Below, piece after piece: positions 35,656-50,019 of a stretch of 64,000 bases of DNA. Every line of letters starts with the position of its first letter. Position 1 is the first letter of the stretch. This DNA comes from Pseudomonas amygdali (lineage in GTDB: Bacteria; Pseudomonadota; Gammaproteobacteria; Pseudomonadales; Pseudomonadaceae), in the NCBI RefSeq assembly GCF_002699855.1, contig NZ_LKBW01000013.1, forward strand, positions 1-64,000, read 5' to 3'. The translations under genes were made by a program, and so were the position numbers. The notes under the pieces are model-generated. The model had not been told where the DNA came from. It worked only from the letters and a program-made list of their open reading frames with translations, and did no database searches.

Positions 35656-37233
35656 TCAATGAACCTTGTGGCCGGAGGCCAGATGCATGACTTTTTCCTG
35701 GGTCGCTTCGCCTCGATCGAGGATCCCCATCATTTCGCCTTCGTGCATGACCATCACCCGGTCGCTCATACCGAGGACTTCCGGCAGCTCTGAAGAGATC
35801 ATAATGACGGCCATGCCTTCACTGGCCAGCAGGGAGATCAGGCGATAGATTTCCGCCTTGGCCCCTACGTCGATGCCGCGGGTGGGCTCATCCAGAATGA
35901 GTACCCGGGGATTGGTCATCAGCCAGCGTGCCAGCAACGCCTTCTGCTGGTTACCGCCCGACAAGGTGTCGATGCACTGCTCCAGTGACGGGGTCTTGAC
36001 CCGAAGTTTTTTGCACATGTCCTCGCACAGCGCACGCAGTGCCTTCTGTTGCACGAAACCGTTGCCGGCATAGTTGGCGAGCACGGCCATTTCCATGTTT
36101 TCCATCACCGACAGGCATGGAAACAGCCCAGTCAACTTGCGGTCTTCCGTCAACAGCGCAAAACCCAGATCAATGGCCTGATGCGGGTCGGCAATGTGTA
36201 CCGTAGCGCCATCAAAGCGTACCTCGCCGCTGTCGCTGGGGGTTATGCCGAACAGGGTCTCGGCCACATTGGTCCGACCCGACCCCATCAATCCGGCAAT
36301 GCCAAGAATCTCTCCGGCACGCAAATCGAAACTCACGTCCTTGAAAATGCCGTTCAGGCACAGGTTGCTGACTGAAAGCAGCACTTCGCCTGGCGGCTTT
36401 TCCCGCTCGGGAAACAGTTGGGTCAACTCACGCCCCACCATCATGGTGATCAGGCTGTCGCCGTCCATACTTTCGGCGCGCTGCAGGCCGATATAGGCGC
36501 CGTCGCGAAAAACCGCTACTTCGTCGGCAATCTCGAAGACTTCGTTCATCTTGTGGGTGATGTAGATGATGCCTTTACCCTGAGCGCGCAGGTCGTTGAT
36601 GATCGAAAACAGGTGAGCGACTTCGGTTTCGGTGATGGCCGAAGTCGGCTCATCCATGATCAGCACGTCCGAGTTATATGACACAGCTTTGGCGATCTCG
36701 ACCATCTGCCGCTCGGCGATACTCAGGTTGCCCACCAGATCTTCGGGATCGAGCCTGATGCGCAGGCGCTCCAGCAGTTCGGCAGTGCAGCGGTGCATTT
36801 CCCGGTGATCGACCATGTGCAGACCGTTGAGCTGTTCGCGACCGATCCAGATGTTCTCGGCGATGCTCATGAACGGCATCAGGTTCAGCTCCTGATGGAT
36901 CATCGCAATGCCGGCCTGCAGGGCCGAAAGTGGCGTCTCGAAGCGAATCGGCTTACCACGCAAACGGATTTCGCCCGAGTCCGGCTGGTAGATGCCAGCG
37001 ATGATTTTCATCAGCGTTGACTTTCCGGCACCGTTCTCGCCCATCAGCGCCAGCACGCTGCCAGGGCGCACACGCAGTTGGACGTCGTTGAGCGCGATGA
37101 CACCGGGGAAGCCCTTGCTGATATGGCTGATTTCAAGCAGATAAGGCGGCTGGGCATCCGGCGTCGGGCTATCGCTGTCACTGGACGGCAGATCGCGTTG
37201 TGCGGGCGGGTTGGCAGTAGCTGAACCGAACAT
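35656..37233 (-). CDS. sugar (myo-inositol) ABC transporter ATP-binding protein, RbsA family
   Basis: Double ATPase of 525 aa. The first half has Walker [10 protein letters not shown] and signature [14 protein letters not shown]. The second half has the degenerate loop GLMGSGRTN, usual for RbsA-type proteins, and [15 protein letters not shown]. Residues 1-30 are a loose N-terminal extension. ATG at 37233 is chosen because GAGGAG stands eight bases before it; GTG two codons earlier is also possible. It energises the importer with the permease downstream. Confidence 0.88.
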   Translation of the reverse strand: MFGSATANPPAQRDLPSSDSDSPTPDAQPPYLLEISHISKGFPGVIALNDVQLRVRPGSVLALMGENGAGKSTLMKIIAGIYQPDSGEIRLRGKPIRFETPLSALQAGIAMIHQELNLMPFMSIAENIWIGREQLNGLHMVDHREMHRCTAELLERLRIRLDPEDLVGNLSIAERQMVEIAKAVSYNSDVLIMDEPTSAITETEVAHLFSIINDLRAQGKGIIYITHKMNEVFEIADEVAVFRDGAYIGLQRAESMDGDSLITMMVGRELTQLFPEREKPPGEVLLSVSNLCLNGIFKDVSFDLRAGEILGIAGLMGSGRTNVAETLFGITPSDSGEVRFDGATVHIADPHQAIDLGFALLTEDRKLTGLFPCLSVMENMEMAVLANYAGNGFVQQKALRALCEDMCKKLRVKTPSLEQCIDTLSGGNQQKALLARWLMTNPRVLILDEPTRGIDVGAKAEIYRLISLLASEGMAVIMISSELPEVLGMSDRVMVMHEGEMMGILDRGEATQEKVMHLASGHKVH

Positions 37234-37296
37234 GATCACAACTCCTCAACCGGCAGGCTGCGGGAGGAACGATCCTCCCTGGCCTGCCGATTGCTG

Positions 37297-38236
37297 TTAT
37301 TTGAAGGTGGCGACGTTTTCAGGCGTAATCAGGCGATAAGGGATGATGATCGCCTGGGGCTCGACCTTTTCCTTTTTCGCCATTTTCACGGCGGCATCAA
37401 TCGCCCCGTCGGCCTGGCCCTTGGCGTCCTGAAAAACGGAGACTGCGAGGTCGCCCTTGGTAACGGCGCTGAGCCCGTCTGGCGTACCGTCGACACCGGC
37501 GACTAACACGCTGCCTTTATCCACATCCACGCCTGCCTGCTTCAGCGCCATCGCCGCGCCAATGGCCATTTCATCGTTGTTGGCCAGCACCGCGTTGAAT
37601 TTACGGCCCTGGGTAAGCCAGTCGTTGGTCAGGTCCATGCCCTTCTGGCGTAGCCAGATGCCGGTCTGCTCCTGATCTATCTTGATGTCCGGGTACTTGG
37701 CCAACACCTCCTTGATGCCCTTGGTGCGGTTTTGCGTGGAGTTGTTGGCCAGGTCACCCAGAAGAATCATGACACTGCCCTTGCCTCAGTTTGTCGGCGA
37801 TGTATTGCGCCTGAAGTCGACCTGCCTCCATGTCATCCGACGTAACGATGGCGACGCCTGCTGGCAGTTTCGGATCGTCAGGGCGGCGGTTGACGTAGAC
37901 CAGCGGGATGCCGGCGGCGACCGCGTCCTTGGTGATCCGTGCAGTGGCAGCGGTGTCGACAGGATTGACGATCAGGGCGTCGACTTTCTTGTTGATCAGG
38001 TCCTTGACCTGGTCGAGCTGTTTGTTGACGTCCGCGCGGGCATCGACGAACTGCAGGTCCACTTTCTCGGTCGTGGACATGGCTTTGGCCTTGGCATTCA
38101 TGTCGTCACGCAGGTAGGTCAGCCAGGTGTCATCGAACTGCGACATGGCCACACCGATCTTGATATCGGCCAAAGCTGCACCGCTGCCCAACATCAGCGC
38201 CATGGCCAATGAGGTCAAAGCAATCTTGGTCTTCAT
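37297..38236 (-). pseudogene. periplasmic myo-inositol-binding protein of the ABC importer, frameshifted
   Basis: An RbsB-type substrate-binding protein. The first part has a signal peptide (MKTKIALTSLAMALMLGSG, ending ALA-D) and the binding-domain opening IKIGVAMSQFDDTWLTYLRDDM. It runs 160 residues to YIADKL and then enters a wrong frame that stops at 37754. The rest (KGSVMILLGDLANNST to ENVATFK) continues in another frame. The interval is 940 bases, which is not a multiple of three, in line with a 2-base loss (or 1-base gain) near 37780, where relatives have a Gly-Gly-Lys-Gly turn. The importer therefore lacks a functional receptor unless another binding protein replaces it. Confidence 0.85.
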
Positions 38237-38250
38237 GAGGATCTGTCTCC

Positions 38251-38264
38251 AAATTATTGTTGTT
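38251..38264 (-). promoter_or_regulatory. AANAANAA (Hfq/Crc-type) motif at the binding-protein start
   Basis: AACAACAATAATTT on the minus strand lies directly before the GGAG of the binding-protein gene. It fits the Hfq/Crc target pattern for carbon catabolite repression. Confidence 0.4.
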
Positions 38265-38556
38265 CGGATGCAGCGAATCAGCGTGACAGGCGGATCCCGG
38301 TCGCTCCAGGAATGCAGAACAGTTGCGCGTCCTTGTGTTGCACGCACATGCCACGGGCAACGATTGTGAGAAATCGCTCCATGGTCCGAATCCAGAATGA
38401 AGAGGTGGCAGAACGCTTGGCGGTGAGGCCAGAGGTAGGGGTTTTCATCGACAGTACCTATCTTTTGTTTTGTTTTTGTTGGTGTGCATCTCGTGACTTG
38501 AAATACCTTCAAAGCCCGAGTGATTCGATAGTCGGTAACCTGAAAAAGACTCTATT

Positions 38557-38570
38557 GGAAAATATTTTCC
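38557..38570. promoter_or_regulatory. IolR-type operator upstream of the inositol importer
   Basis: GGAA-AATATT-TTCC inside the 18-bp perfect palindrome TTGGAAAATATTTTCCAA (38555-38572). RpiR-family IolR regulators of rhizobia recognise GGAA-N6-TTCC. A second such site is in front of the iol operon and iolR. It lies about 320 bp before the binding-protein start, so a long leader or a nearby promoter is implied. The rest of the 464-bp gap 38237-38700 holds no gene. Confidence 0.7.
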
Positions 38571-38626
38571 AATTCAACTGATTTTAGAATTTTATTCCAT
38601 TTCATTTTTATTCGGCTGCACATACG

Positions 38627-38661
38627 ACAAAGCCCGACGCTTGTCAGGCGTCGGGCTTTGT
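38627..38661 (-). terminator. terminator at the end of the iol operon
   Basis: A 14-bp perfect inverted repeat (ACAAAGCCCGACGC / GCGTCGGGCTTTGT) with a 7-base loop lies 40 bp after the last iol gene. It separates the iol operon from the importer operon. Confidence 0.8.
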
Positions 38662-38700
38662 CCGATGGCAGGCTTGAATGTGCAGCGTGGCACGCGATGA

Positions 38701-39720
38701 TTACAACACCACAACCCGCCCTTCACTGGCGCTCAAGCGAGCTGCATCCATGACCTGTGCCGATGCGATGGCATCATGAGGATCAACCGGATTACCGCCC
38801 TGCTCGTCAACGGCGCTCTGCAACAGGCGGTAGAACTCAAGCCAGCAACCGCGCTCCGAAGGCACACGCTCGCGATGGTCACCCTGCTCGAACCAGCCCC
38901 AGCGCCGATGCTCTTCGACACCCCAGCGCTCGCCCTCGGACCGTGGCGTGAGGCCGGCAAACGCAGCCTCCTCCTGACCGTCCAGCCCTTCGACGCTGTA
39001 ACAGCCCTTTGATCCACTGACCCTGAAACGCGGCTTGGGGGTATTTTGCAGACAACTGCCTGACAGGTGCGAAGTCACACCGCTGGCATGCCTCAAGGAC
39101 ACGAAGAACGTGTGGTCCAGTTCGTCTTGCGGCGTAGCGAACTGCAATTCTGCATACACCCGCTCGAACGGCCCGAACAGTACCAGTGCCTGATCCACCA
39201 GATGACTGCCCAGATCACGCAGCATGCCACCACCGCTGGCCTTGCCTACCGAGCGTGGCGAATAGCGCTCGATACTGGACTCGAACCGGCTGATCTGCCC
39301 CAGCGCCTTGTTGTCTATCAACTTGCGTACGGTGAGGAAGTCGGAATCCCAGCGCCGATTCTGATAAACGCTAAGCAGCACGCCCCGCCGTTCGGCCGCT
39401 TCCACCAGCTCGCGCGCCTGGGCGGCGTCGCTGGCAAAGGGCTTGTCGCTGACCACCCCGACGCCCAGCTCTATAGCTTCAAGGATCAACGCTCGGCGCG
39501 AAGCCAGGGGCGTGGAAATCACCACCACATCTACCCCGGCAGCGATCAGCTCGGCCAGCGTGTCGAAGGTTGCCACGCCGGGATGATCGTTGACCACTTC
39601 CTGTTTTCGCTCGGGTGAACGGGTGACAACGCCTGCAAATGTGGCACCGGGCAAACTCGAAATCAGCGTTGCATGAAAGTAACGCCCGCCTTTGCCGTAG
39701 CCCACCAGCCCTGCTCGCAT
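38701..39720 (-). CDS. Gfo/Idh/MocA family oxidoreductase
   Basis: NAD(P)-dependent dehydrogenase of 339 aa. The N-terminal Rossmann loop GLVGYGKGGRYFHA is of the YdgJ type. The catalytic Lys motif is DKPFASDAAQA at about residues 93-103. AGGAGATATCC precedes the ATG. As the last gene of the iol operon it probably oxidises an inositol isomer or derivative (scyllo- or chiro-inositol are candidates), in addition to the main enzyme IolG. The exact substrate cannot be read from sequence. Confidence 0.85.
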   Translation of the reverse strand: MRAGLVGYGKGGRYFHATLISSLPGATFAGVVTRSPERKQEVVNDHPGVATFDTLAELIAAGVDVVVISTPLASRRALILEAIELGVGVVSDKPFASDAAQARELVEAAERRGVLLSVYQNRRWDSDFLTVRKLIDNKALGQISRFESSIERYSPRSVGKASGGGMLRDLGSHLVDQALVLFGPFERVYAELQFATPQDELDHTFFVSLRHASGVTSHLSGSCLQNTPKPRFRVSGSKGCYSVEGLDGQEEAAFAGLTPRSEGERWGVEEHRRWGWFEQGDHRERVPSERGCWLEFYRLLQSAVDEQGGNPVDPHDAIASAQVMDAARLSASEGRVVVL

Positions 39721-39786
39721 GGATATCTCCTGTAGTCCATGAACCTCATGGCCGCAGCCATCGGTCGTGTATTGGATGCCACCGTT

Positions 39787-40647
39787 TCAACGAAGCAGCT
39801 CGCTTTTGACCCGCTCCAGCATGAATCGGCTCGATTCATCTGCACGCTCCTCCCAGGCAAATACGGCCACTGTGGCAATACCGTCGAAATCAATGTCCCG
39901 CAATGTCGAGAAGAACGCGTCCCAGTCCACCTCGCCCTGCCCGATGTCCAGATGCTGATGCACCGTTGCCGTGACGCCAGGCGGGTTGACGATGTAGCGC
40001 AGGTTGGACGAAGCCCGGTGATTATAGGTGTCGGCAATGATCAGGTGGGTGAGCTTGTCACCTGCGTACCGCAGCATCGAGGCAATGTCCCCCACGCCAT
40101 CATCGTAGAAAAAGGTGTGTGGCGCGGCATACAGGTAATTGATCCAGTCCCGGTCCAGGCCGCGAATGATGTCGACTGACTCGTTGTTACGTTCGCAGAA
40201 GTCATAAGGATGCGCCTGGATATCGAGCCGGATGCCTTCTCGCTCGAAGTACGGCATCAGTTCATCCATGGATTTCATGAACTGGTTTTCGCACACCAGT
40301 GCATGATCGGATTGCCCGCTGAACTCGGTATTCATAAGGTCGCAGTCCATTTCCACGGCCACCTGAATGGCGCGCTTCCAGTTGCGCACCGCTGCAATAC
40401 GCAAATCTTCATCCGGCGCAGCCCAATGGTACAGCGGCAACAGCGAGGAGAGTTTCACACCAGCATCGCTCAGGGCTTAGCGAAACTCCCTGATTCGCGC
40501 ACGATCCACGCGCGGGTACTTGTAGAACGGCATGAAATCTTCGCGCGGTGAAAGCTCTATGTAGTCGTAGCCCAGTTCCGCCGTCTTATCGACCATCGCA
40601 CCCAGCGACAGGTGGCGATACATATAAGGATCCAGTGCGATGCGCAT
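39787..40647 (-). pseudogene. sugar phosphate isomerase/epimerase of the iol operon, in-frame TAA
   Basis: A TIM-barrel isomerase/epimerase (AP endonuclease 2 family) of 286 codons. It begins [15 protein letters not shown] at 40647 with AAGGGAGGG upstream. Codon 57 (40477-40479) is TAA after Ile-Arg-Glu-Phe-Arg; the same frame then continues [18 protein letters not shown] to a normal end. A single substitution from CAA or AAA explains the break. The N-terminal piece of 56 residues cannot fold into a barrel. No other lesion is seen in the rest. Confidence 0.85.
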
Positions 40648-40698
40648 GATGCCCTCCCTTTTACTGTTTGAAAGACAGCCCGATTCCAGACACCTCTG

Positions 40699-43714
<3,016 letters not shown>

Positions 43715-43772
43715 GTTCGCACCTTGTTGTTGTTTGAGGTGGCCAGGGTTTGAGGTGGCCTGACAGCTGACG

Positions 43773-44603
43773 TCAGTGACGCTGCGAAACGGCTCGTGAC
43801 AAGTGCGTCATGCTCGCCGCTATCGCCTGAGGGATGTCGGCCAGCGCATGGACGCTTTCGGCGAATGGTTCGAACGACAGATGGCCCTCATAGCCGCTGT
43901 CCAGCAAACGCTCGATCTGCGATGCATTACCCAGAATGTCAGCTTCGCCGACCAGCACGCGATGGCCATCGCGAATGCTGTTGAGCGGTGCCTGCGCATC
44001 CTCGACACCGGAGATATGCACCAGCCCGGTCAACTCTGGAAACAGCTCGACCTCACCGGCCAGGTGGTGGTGAAAGGTGTCATGAACCAGCCGATAAACG
44101 TCCAGCCCACCCACCGCCCTGATTGCGTCCACCGCCTGACGTTTGAGGCGCAACGAGCACTCCTCGAAGCCCAGCGGTTCGACGAAGCCGAGAATGCCGT
44201 GCTCACGAAGAATCGGTGCCAACGCAGTCAACGCGGTGCGCAACCCCGAAGCGCGCTGCGCGCCGTTACGCGGATCTGCACGGTCATTGAGCGAACATAG
44301 CACCAGACCGCGCGCACCGCAGTCGCGAGCGTACTGCGCAAGCTTCGTCGCCTGGGCGGCGCGCTCTTCATTCCAGACATCGAATGGGTACAGGGCGTTG
44401 ATGGACAGCACCTTTACCCCCCGGGCAGCGCAAAGGTCACGAACGACCTGGGGTGCAGTGCCGTCCTCGATCTCGATACCCTTGAGGTCGTTGCGAATCT
44501 CGATGGCATCGGCACCCAGCTTCACCGCCAGATCGACGAAACCTTCCAGAGACAGGCGCGGCGCGACCATTCGATTAAGGGCGAAACGCAGAGGTTGGTT
44601 CAT
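43773..44603 (-). CDS. iolI: inosose isomerase-like TIM-barrel protein (IolI)
   Basis: Isomerase of 276 aa (AP endonuclease 2 family) thought to interconvert inosose isomers, such as 2-keto-myo-inositol and 1-keto-D-chiro-inositol. Metal-binding residues are visible in [25 protein letters not shown] and LVHISGVED, which align with the Glu/Asp/His set of IolI. ATG at 44603 has GGAGAA upstream; longer in-frame starts lack a site. The function follows from position and family. Confidence 0.8.
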   Translation of the reverse strand: MNQPLRFALNRMVAPRLSLEGFVDLAVKLGADAIEIRNDLKGIEIEDGTAPQVVRDLCAARGVKVLSINALYPFDVWNEERAAQATKLAQYARDCGARGLVLCSLNDRADPRNGAQRASGLRTALTALAPILREHGILGFVEPLGFEECSLRLKRQAVDAIRAVGGLDVYRLVHDTFHHHLAGEVELFPELTGLVHISGVEDAQAPLNSIRDGHRVLVGEADILGNASQIERLLDSGYEGHLSFEPFAESVHALADIPQAIAASMTHLSRAVSQRH

Positions 44604-44638
44604 TGTTCTTGTTCTCCGCAACATTCCATTGATGAAGG

Positions 44639-46141
44639 CTATTTGGCAGTCGGCATACTGAACTCGGGGCCTTTGGCGATGCTGTCCGGCCAGCGCTGCA
44701 TGACACTCTTGTAGCGACTGTAAAAGCGCAGGCCTTCTTCGCCATACGCGTGGTGATCGCCAAACAGTGAACGTTTCCAGCCGCCAAACGAATGCCAGGC
44801 CATGGGCACCGGGATAGGCACGTTGATACCGACCATGCCGACCTTGATGGTCCGCACAAACGCACGGGCCACACCACCATCGCTGGTAAAGCACGACACA
44901 CCGTTGCCGAATTCGTGTGCGTTGATCAGCTCGACGGCACTGGCGAAATCCGCAACGTGGACGATGCCCAGCACCGGGCCGAATATTTCTTCCTTGTAGA
45001 TCTGCATCTGCGGCGTGACGTGGTCGAACAGCGTCGCCCCGACGAAAAAGCCCTGCTCGGCACCCGGCACCTTGAAGTGGCGACCATCGACAATCAGCTT
45101 CGCCCCCTCTTTGACGCCCTGATCGATGAAACCCTTTACCTTGGCTTTGTGCATGGCGGTGACCAACGGCCCCATGTCCGAATCGGCCTGCATGCCATTG
45201 CCGACCTTGAGCTGATCGATGCGCGGCAGCAGCTTGTCGATCAGTTGCTGGCCGACATCGCCTACCACCACTGCAATGGAAATCGCCATGCAGCGCTCAC
45301 CCGCCAAACCATACGCCGCCCCGATCAAGGCATCGGCGGCTTGATCCAGGTCCGCATCGGGCATCACGATCATGTGATTCTTGGCCCCGCCCAGCGCTTG
45401 CACGCGCTTGCCGTGGGCTGTGCCCTGCTGGTGGATGTACTCGGCAATCGGCGTCGAACCGACGAACGAAATGGCCTCGATGTCAGGGTGCTGCAGCAAG
45501 GCATCGACCGCGACCTTGTCGCCCTGCACCACGTTGAATACACCATCAGGCAGACCGGCCTCCTTGAGCAGGCGCGCCATCAGCAGGCTGGCCGCCGGAT
45601 CGCGCTCGGAAGGTTTGAGGATGAAGCAGTTGCCGGTCACCAATGCCATAGGGATCATCCACAGTGGCACCATGACCGGAAAGTTGAACGGCGTGACCCC
45701 GGCGCAGACGCCCAGTGGCTGACGCAGGTTCCAGTTATCGATACCACCGCCAATGTTGTCGCTGAAATCACTTTTCAGCAGGCTGGGCGCACCGCAGGCA
45801 AATTCGACAATCTCGATACCGCGCACCACTTCACCACGCGCACCGGACAGCACCTTGCCGTGCTCGCGGCAAATGATCTGCGCCAGCTCGTCGTGGTGCC
45901 GGTCCAGCAATTCCTTGAACTTGAACATGACCCGCGCCCGGCGCAGCGAGGACTGATCGGCCCAGCCGGGAAAAGCAGCCTTGGCCGAAGCGACCGCTTC
46001 ATCCACGGTTTTCACGCTGGCCAGCGCAACGCGCGCTTGAACAGTGCCGATTGCCGGGTTGAAGACATCGCTGTAACGCTCACCATCGCCGTCATTCAGG
46101 TGTCCGTTGATGTAATGGCCGATTACCGGTGACTCGTTCAT
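44639..46141 (-). CDS. mmsA: CoA-acylating methylmalonate/malonate semialdehyde dehydrogenase
   Basis: Last enzyme of inositol breakdown (IolA role): converts malonate semialdehyde to acetyl-CoA and CO2 with NAD+ and CoA; 500 aa. The family marks are [20 protein letters not shown], then [35 protein letters not shown] with the catalytic Cys in ERCMA, and [28 protein letters not shown]. Pseudomonas genomes usually carry another mmsA copy for valine degradation, so the assignment to inositol comes from the operon. Confidence 0.92.
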   Translation of the reverse strand: MNESPVIGHYINGHLNDGDGERYSDVFNPAIGTVQARVALASVKTVDEAVASAKAAFPGWADQSSLRRARVMFKFKELLDRHHDELAQIICREHGKVLSGARGEVVRGIEIVEFACGAPSLLKSDFSDNIGGGIDNWNLRQPLGVCAGVTPFNFPVMVPLWMIPMALVTGNCFILKPSERDPAASLLMARLLKEAGLPDGVFNVVQGDKVAVDALLQHPDIEAISFVGSTPIAEYIHQQGTAHGKRVQALGGAKNHMIVMPDADLDQAADALIGAAYGLAGERCMAISIAVVVGDVGQQLIDKLLPRIDQLKVGNGMQADSDMGPLVTAMHKAKVKGFIDQGVKEGAKLIVDGRHFKVPGAEQGFFVGATLFDHVTPQMQIYKEEIFGPVLGIVHVADFASAVELINAHEFGNGVSCFTSDGGVARAFVRTIKVGMVGINVPIPVPMAWHSFGGWKRSLFGDHHAYGEEGLRFYSRYKSVMQRWPDSIAKGPEFSMPTAK

Positions 46142-46169
46142 CTCATGCCTCCAGAGTAAAAAGGGGAAA

Positions 46170-46979
46170 TCAAAGATCCAGCAGCCAGCTGTGCTGCGGG
46201 TCGTTGTGGAACTGCCAGGCGCGTGTCGGACCGGCCATCACGTTCAGGTAATACGATTCGTAACCGTAGGGCACAGACACCGGGTGATAACCTTTGGGCA
46301 CTGTCACCAGATCATTGTTTTCCACGGCCATGGCCTGATCGATACTGCGGTCGTCGGTGTAAACCCGCTGGAAAACGAAACCCTGCGGCGGGTTGACCTG
46401 GTGGTAGTAGGTCTCTTCGAGAAAGCTCTCGTGGGGCAGATTGTCCCGGTCGTGCTTGTGCGGCGGGTAGCTGGACGAATGTCCCGAAGGAGTCCGTACC
46501 TCGACCACCAGCAGCGAATGCGCCGGTTCACTGTCCGGCAGAATGTCGCACACGTAACGGGTGTTTGCCCCTTTGCCGCGTACGCTGCGTTTCATGCTGC
46601 CCGGCATGATCAGCCGCGCCGCAAGCTGTTTGCCCGCATCGCCCGGCGCCGTGCATACGGCCAGATGCAGCGGACCACGCGCAACGAACTCTGCCTGACT
46701 ATGCGGTGGCAGGTAGACCGCAAACGGCGATTTTTCCTCGAACACCGATTGCCGGTCGCCGATGTTTTCCCAACTGAAAGCGCCCTGCCCCGGTGCTTCG
46801 CCATTCACGCAGGCGTGCCCGGCCAGCAAGACCACGCACAGTTCGTTTTCTTCTGCAGCGAGAGGCAGGCGCTCTCCGCCCTCCAGTCGGTAGGCGGCAA
46901 AGTTCACGTACTCGAGCGAGCCAGGCGCCAGCGTCACGATGTCACGGCCCTGGGGTTTGCTCTTGGTCAGCAGATTCAT
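46170..46979 (-). CDS. iolB: 5-deoxy-glucuronate isomerase
   Basis: Converts 5-deoxy-glucuronate to 2-deoxy-5-keto-gluconate; 269 aa, double cupin. Metal-ligand stretches are visible as [28 protein letters not shown], with three His/Glu residues in cupin order, and [23 protein letters not shown] strong AAGGAGG site lies before the ATG. It is 14 bp downstream of iolE. Confidence 0.93.
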   Translation of the reverse strand: MNLLTKSKPQGRDIVTLAPGSLEYVNFAAYRLEGGERLPLAAEENELCVVLLAGHACVNGEAPGQGAFSWENIGDRQSVFEEKSPFAVYLPPHSQAEFVARGPLHLAVCTAPGDAGKQLAARLIMPGSMKRSVRGKGANTRYVCDILPDSEPAHSLLVVEVRTPSGHSSSYPPHKHDRDNLPHESFLEETYYHQVNPPQGFVFQRVYTDDRSIDQAMAVENNDLVTVPKGYHPVSVPYGYESYYLNVMAGPTRAWQFHNDPQHSWLLDL

Positions 46980-46992
46980 GGTTCAATCCTCC

Positions 46993-47898
46993 TTATTGCG
47001 CATCGGCCAGCAGTTGGCGCAAGGTGTCATAGCCCTTTTTGGCATACACATAACTCGGCGCTACCGCTGGGTCCTGTTCGGCCTCGACCACCAGCCAGCC
47101 GCTGTAGCTGGCTTGCAACAACACCTTGAGCAGCGCAGAAAAGTCGATATCACCGTCGCCTGGCACCGTGAACGTGCCATTGATGATACAGTCCGGAAAG
47201 CTCCAGAGATTGTTGCGTGCCAGTTGCACCACAGGTTTGCGCACATCCTTGAAATGCACATGGCAGACGCGCTCGATGTGCTTGCTCAGCACCTGCAAAG
47301 GCTCGCCGCCGCCCATGTAACAATGCCCCGAATCGAACAGCAGTCCGACTTCCTTGCCGGTCAGTGTCATCAGCCGATCAATATCCTGTGGCGACTCGAC
47401 GTAAGCGCCCATGTGGTGGTGATACGCCAGGCGTACCCCTCGGGACAGGGTGAAACGCGCCAGTTCGGTGAGTTTTTCGGCATATTCAAGCCAGGCTGCA
47501 TCGGTGTGAAAACGCGGTCGTTCAACCAACGGAATGCGCTGCCCCTGAATCGAGTCAGCCACTTCACCGTACACCAGTACCGAAGCGCCATTCTCGGCGA
47601 GCAATTGCACATGCGGGGTAATGGCTTCGATTTCTTCGGCCACCGAGCGCCGCGCCAAATGGCTTGAATACCAGCCGGAAACCAGCGCCAGATCATAGGG
47701 CCGCAGCACATCGCCGACGCCCTTGGCATCTTTCGGAAATTTGCCGTTGAGCTCAAAGCCCTCGTAACCAATGGCTTTGCCTTCGCTCAAGGCGGTGCTC
47801 AGTGGCGTCTCTCCGCCGAGGGCCGGCAAGTCATCGTTGCTCCAGGAGATCGGGTTGATGCCGATGCGGATCCTGGGTGTGGAAATGGAAACGGGCAT
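46993..47898 (-). CDS. iolE: myo-inosose-2 dehydratase
   Basis: Removes water from scyllo-inosose; 301 aa, TIM barrel. The family opening is RIGINPISWSNDDLPALGG. Metal-binding residues are seen in YHHHMGAYVES, LFDSGHCYMGGG, HVHFKDVR and LVVEAEQDP. AACAACAAAAAAGG just before the start combines a ribosome site with a Crc/Hfq-like motif (47906-47920). It follows iolC after 46 bp. Confidence 0.92.
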   Translation of the reverse strand: MPVSISTPRIRIGINPISWSNDDLPALGGETPLSTALSEGKAIGYEGFELNGKFPKDAKGVGDVLRPYDLALVSGWYSSHLARRSVAEEIEAITPHVQLLAENGASVLVYGEVADSIQGQRIPLVERPRFHTDAAWLEYAEKLTELARFTLSRGVRLAYHHHMGAYVESPQDIDRLMTLTGKEVGLLFDSGHCYMGGGEPLQVLSKHIERVCHVHFKDVRKPVVQLARNNLWSFPDCIINGTFTVPGDGDIDFSALLKVLLQASYSGWLVVEAEQDPAVAPSYVYAKKGYDTLRQLLADAQ

Positions 47899-47944
47899 GG
47901 CTGCACCTTTTTTGTTGTTATCGCGACGTCAGATCAAGAAAGAG

Positions 47945-49882
47945 TCAGGCGCGGCTTTCGCGCCAGGACTCGATCAACCAGTTGAAGGTGCTCTGCACCC
48001 GACTGACCAGCGCCGCATCGTCTATTTCCCCGGCCATCCAGGCCCGGCTTGGCTCGCGAAATATGGTCCGGCCGACGGCAAAACCCTGGCAGACGCGGCT
48101 GTGTCGTGCTTCGGCAAAACCGGCAGCGAGGTCTTCGACAGGCGCATTGAGCCCGAGCAGTACCACGCCACGGCAATACGGATCGCGCTGCTGGATCAAC
48201 TCGTCCAGCTGCTGCCAGACCTGCGCGCTCTGCGCCTCGATCTTCCACCACGCCGGGTAGATGCCCAGGTTGTACAAACGCTTCAGCGACCGGACCATCA
48301 CGTCAGGATGAGACGAGGGGTGATCCTTGGGTGGAATGATTTCCAGCAGCAGTTCGTGACCACTGACTTTCGACGCGTCGTAGAGCGCCTTGATCTGCGC
48401 TTCCTGTTCCAGACGCAGCATGGGCTCGTCATCGGGGTGATATTGCACCAGGCACTTGATGATCTGCTCTTGCGGCCAGGCGAGCAGATTGCTGCCGATG
48501 GAGCGGCCATGCTCGAACGCCAGGGGTCTTGAACCCTGCACTTCCACCGGACGCGCCACCCACCAACCGCGACCGGTCGCAGCGTTAAGTGAATCCTGAC
48601 CGAAGCGCTGATCGGCGAGCAGCCCGACATCGGCTTCGATGCCACGCTGGCGCAGGCCGGCTTCGACCCGCTCAACCGCCTGCACGAACAGTTGCTTGAG
48701 CTGGCTGATGCTGCTCAGGTCGCGCCCGGCCTGTTGGGCCAGCTCGACCAGTTGGCCGCGATGATCGAAGGCGAAGATGAACAACTGCCGCCACTGCTTG
48801 CGTGGCAAGCTGACCTGATGCAGCCGTTGCAGGACAACATCCTGATCAGGCCGGGTAATGGGGTGCGGGCTGCTGAACAGGTAATCCAGTTCGGCAGGCG
48901 TCGGCATCGCAGGCGCGCAGGCATGGCGCGATACCACCAGCCCGCCACAGGCATTGGCCAGCTGGCAGCAGCGCTCGTCGCTGGCATCCTTGAGCCAGCC
49001 GCTGAGAAAACCGGACATGAACGCATCGCCAGCGCCCAGCACGTTGAGCACTTCAACCCGCACGCCGGGGTAGATTGCGCCGTCTTCAAGCCGCGCAGGA
49101 ATCGCACCGTGAATCACTGTGCAACCTTGCGGGCCGAGCTTGACCACAAGCGTTGCGGCCGTCAGTTCGCGCACGGTACGCAGGGCAGTGAGCAAATCGG
49201 TAGAGCCGCCGGCAATCTGAAATTCTTCTTCAGTACCGACAATCAGGTCAAAACGCGGCAGGATGCGCTACACATGCTGACTGACCTTCTGATCGGCAAC
49301 AAAACGTGTCTCGCCATCAGCCTTGGCCGCCAGGCCCCAGAGCACTGGGCGATAATCAATATCCAGCACGCGTTTGACGTCGTGCTTTTCGGCGTAGTCG
49401 AGCGCCTGGCTGCTGGCCTTGAACACTTGATCGGTAGAAAAATGCGTGCCGGTGATCAGCAGCGCCTTGCTCGACGCGATCTGCCGTTCGTCGATGTCCT
49501 CGGCGCGCAAAGCCATGTCGGCGCAATTTTCGCGGTAGAACACCAAGGGGAACGTTTCGCGGTCTTTCAGCCCCAGCAGCACCATGGCGGTCAGGCGCTC
49601 GGGATCGCGCTTGATAGCGCTGACATCACAGCCTTCGCGGGCCAGCGACTCGACCAGGAAGCGACCCATATGGTCATCACCTACCCTGCTCAGCATGGCC
49701 GACCTGAGCCCTAGCCTGGCAGTACCGAATGCGATATTGGCCGATGAGCCGCCCAGGTATTTGGCGAAACTGGAAACGTCTTCCAGCCGCGCACCTACTT
49801 GTTGCGCATAAAGATCGACGCCCAGGCGTCCGAGGCAGATCAGATCCAACTGACGCCCAGTGGCAAAGCGTGTCTGGCCCAT
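47945..49882 (-). pseudogene. iolC: 5-dehydro-2-deoxygluconokinase with C-terminal DUF2090 domain, in-frame TAG
   Basis: First gene of the iol operon, 646 codons. The first half is a PfkB kinase (LDLICLGRLGVDLYAQQVGARL, KYLGGSSANIAFGTARLGL). The second half is a DUF2090 domain related to class I aldolases, found fused to IolC in many proteobacteria. Codon 205 (49268-49270) is TAG after VSQHV; the frame then continues RILPRFDLIVGTEEEFQIAGG. The kinase catalytic motif VLGAGDAFMSGF lies beyond the stop, so the first fragment has no activity. A single CAG to TAG change accounts for it. The phosphorylation step is therefore missing unless another kinase substitutes. Confidence 0.88.
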
Positions 49883-50005
49883 GGTGGCTCCTGTTATTTT
49901 TATCAGCCTGCAGCGCCTGCATCATGTGTACACGCTGCTTTGTGAATGCAGCGTAAAACGTCGAGCCTCATCAATCAATATTTATTCTATAATTATTTTT
50001 AGTGG

Positions 50006-50019
50006 AATATTTTTTCCAT
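50006..50019. promoter_or_regulatory. IolR-type operator between the iol operon and iolR
   Basis: GGAA-TATTTT-TTCC within TGGAATATTTTTTCCA, in the AT-rich 292-bp divergent region between iolC and iolR. It has the same form as the site before the importer operon at 38557. It would let one regulator control both operons and itself. Confidence 0.7.

Noticed and set aside
44792-46132. 446-codon open frame antisense to mmsA, and a similar one at 42332-43753 opposite iolD
   Set aside because: Both mirror strongly conserved enzymes and have no independent evidence.
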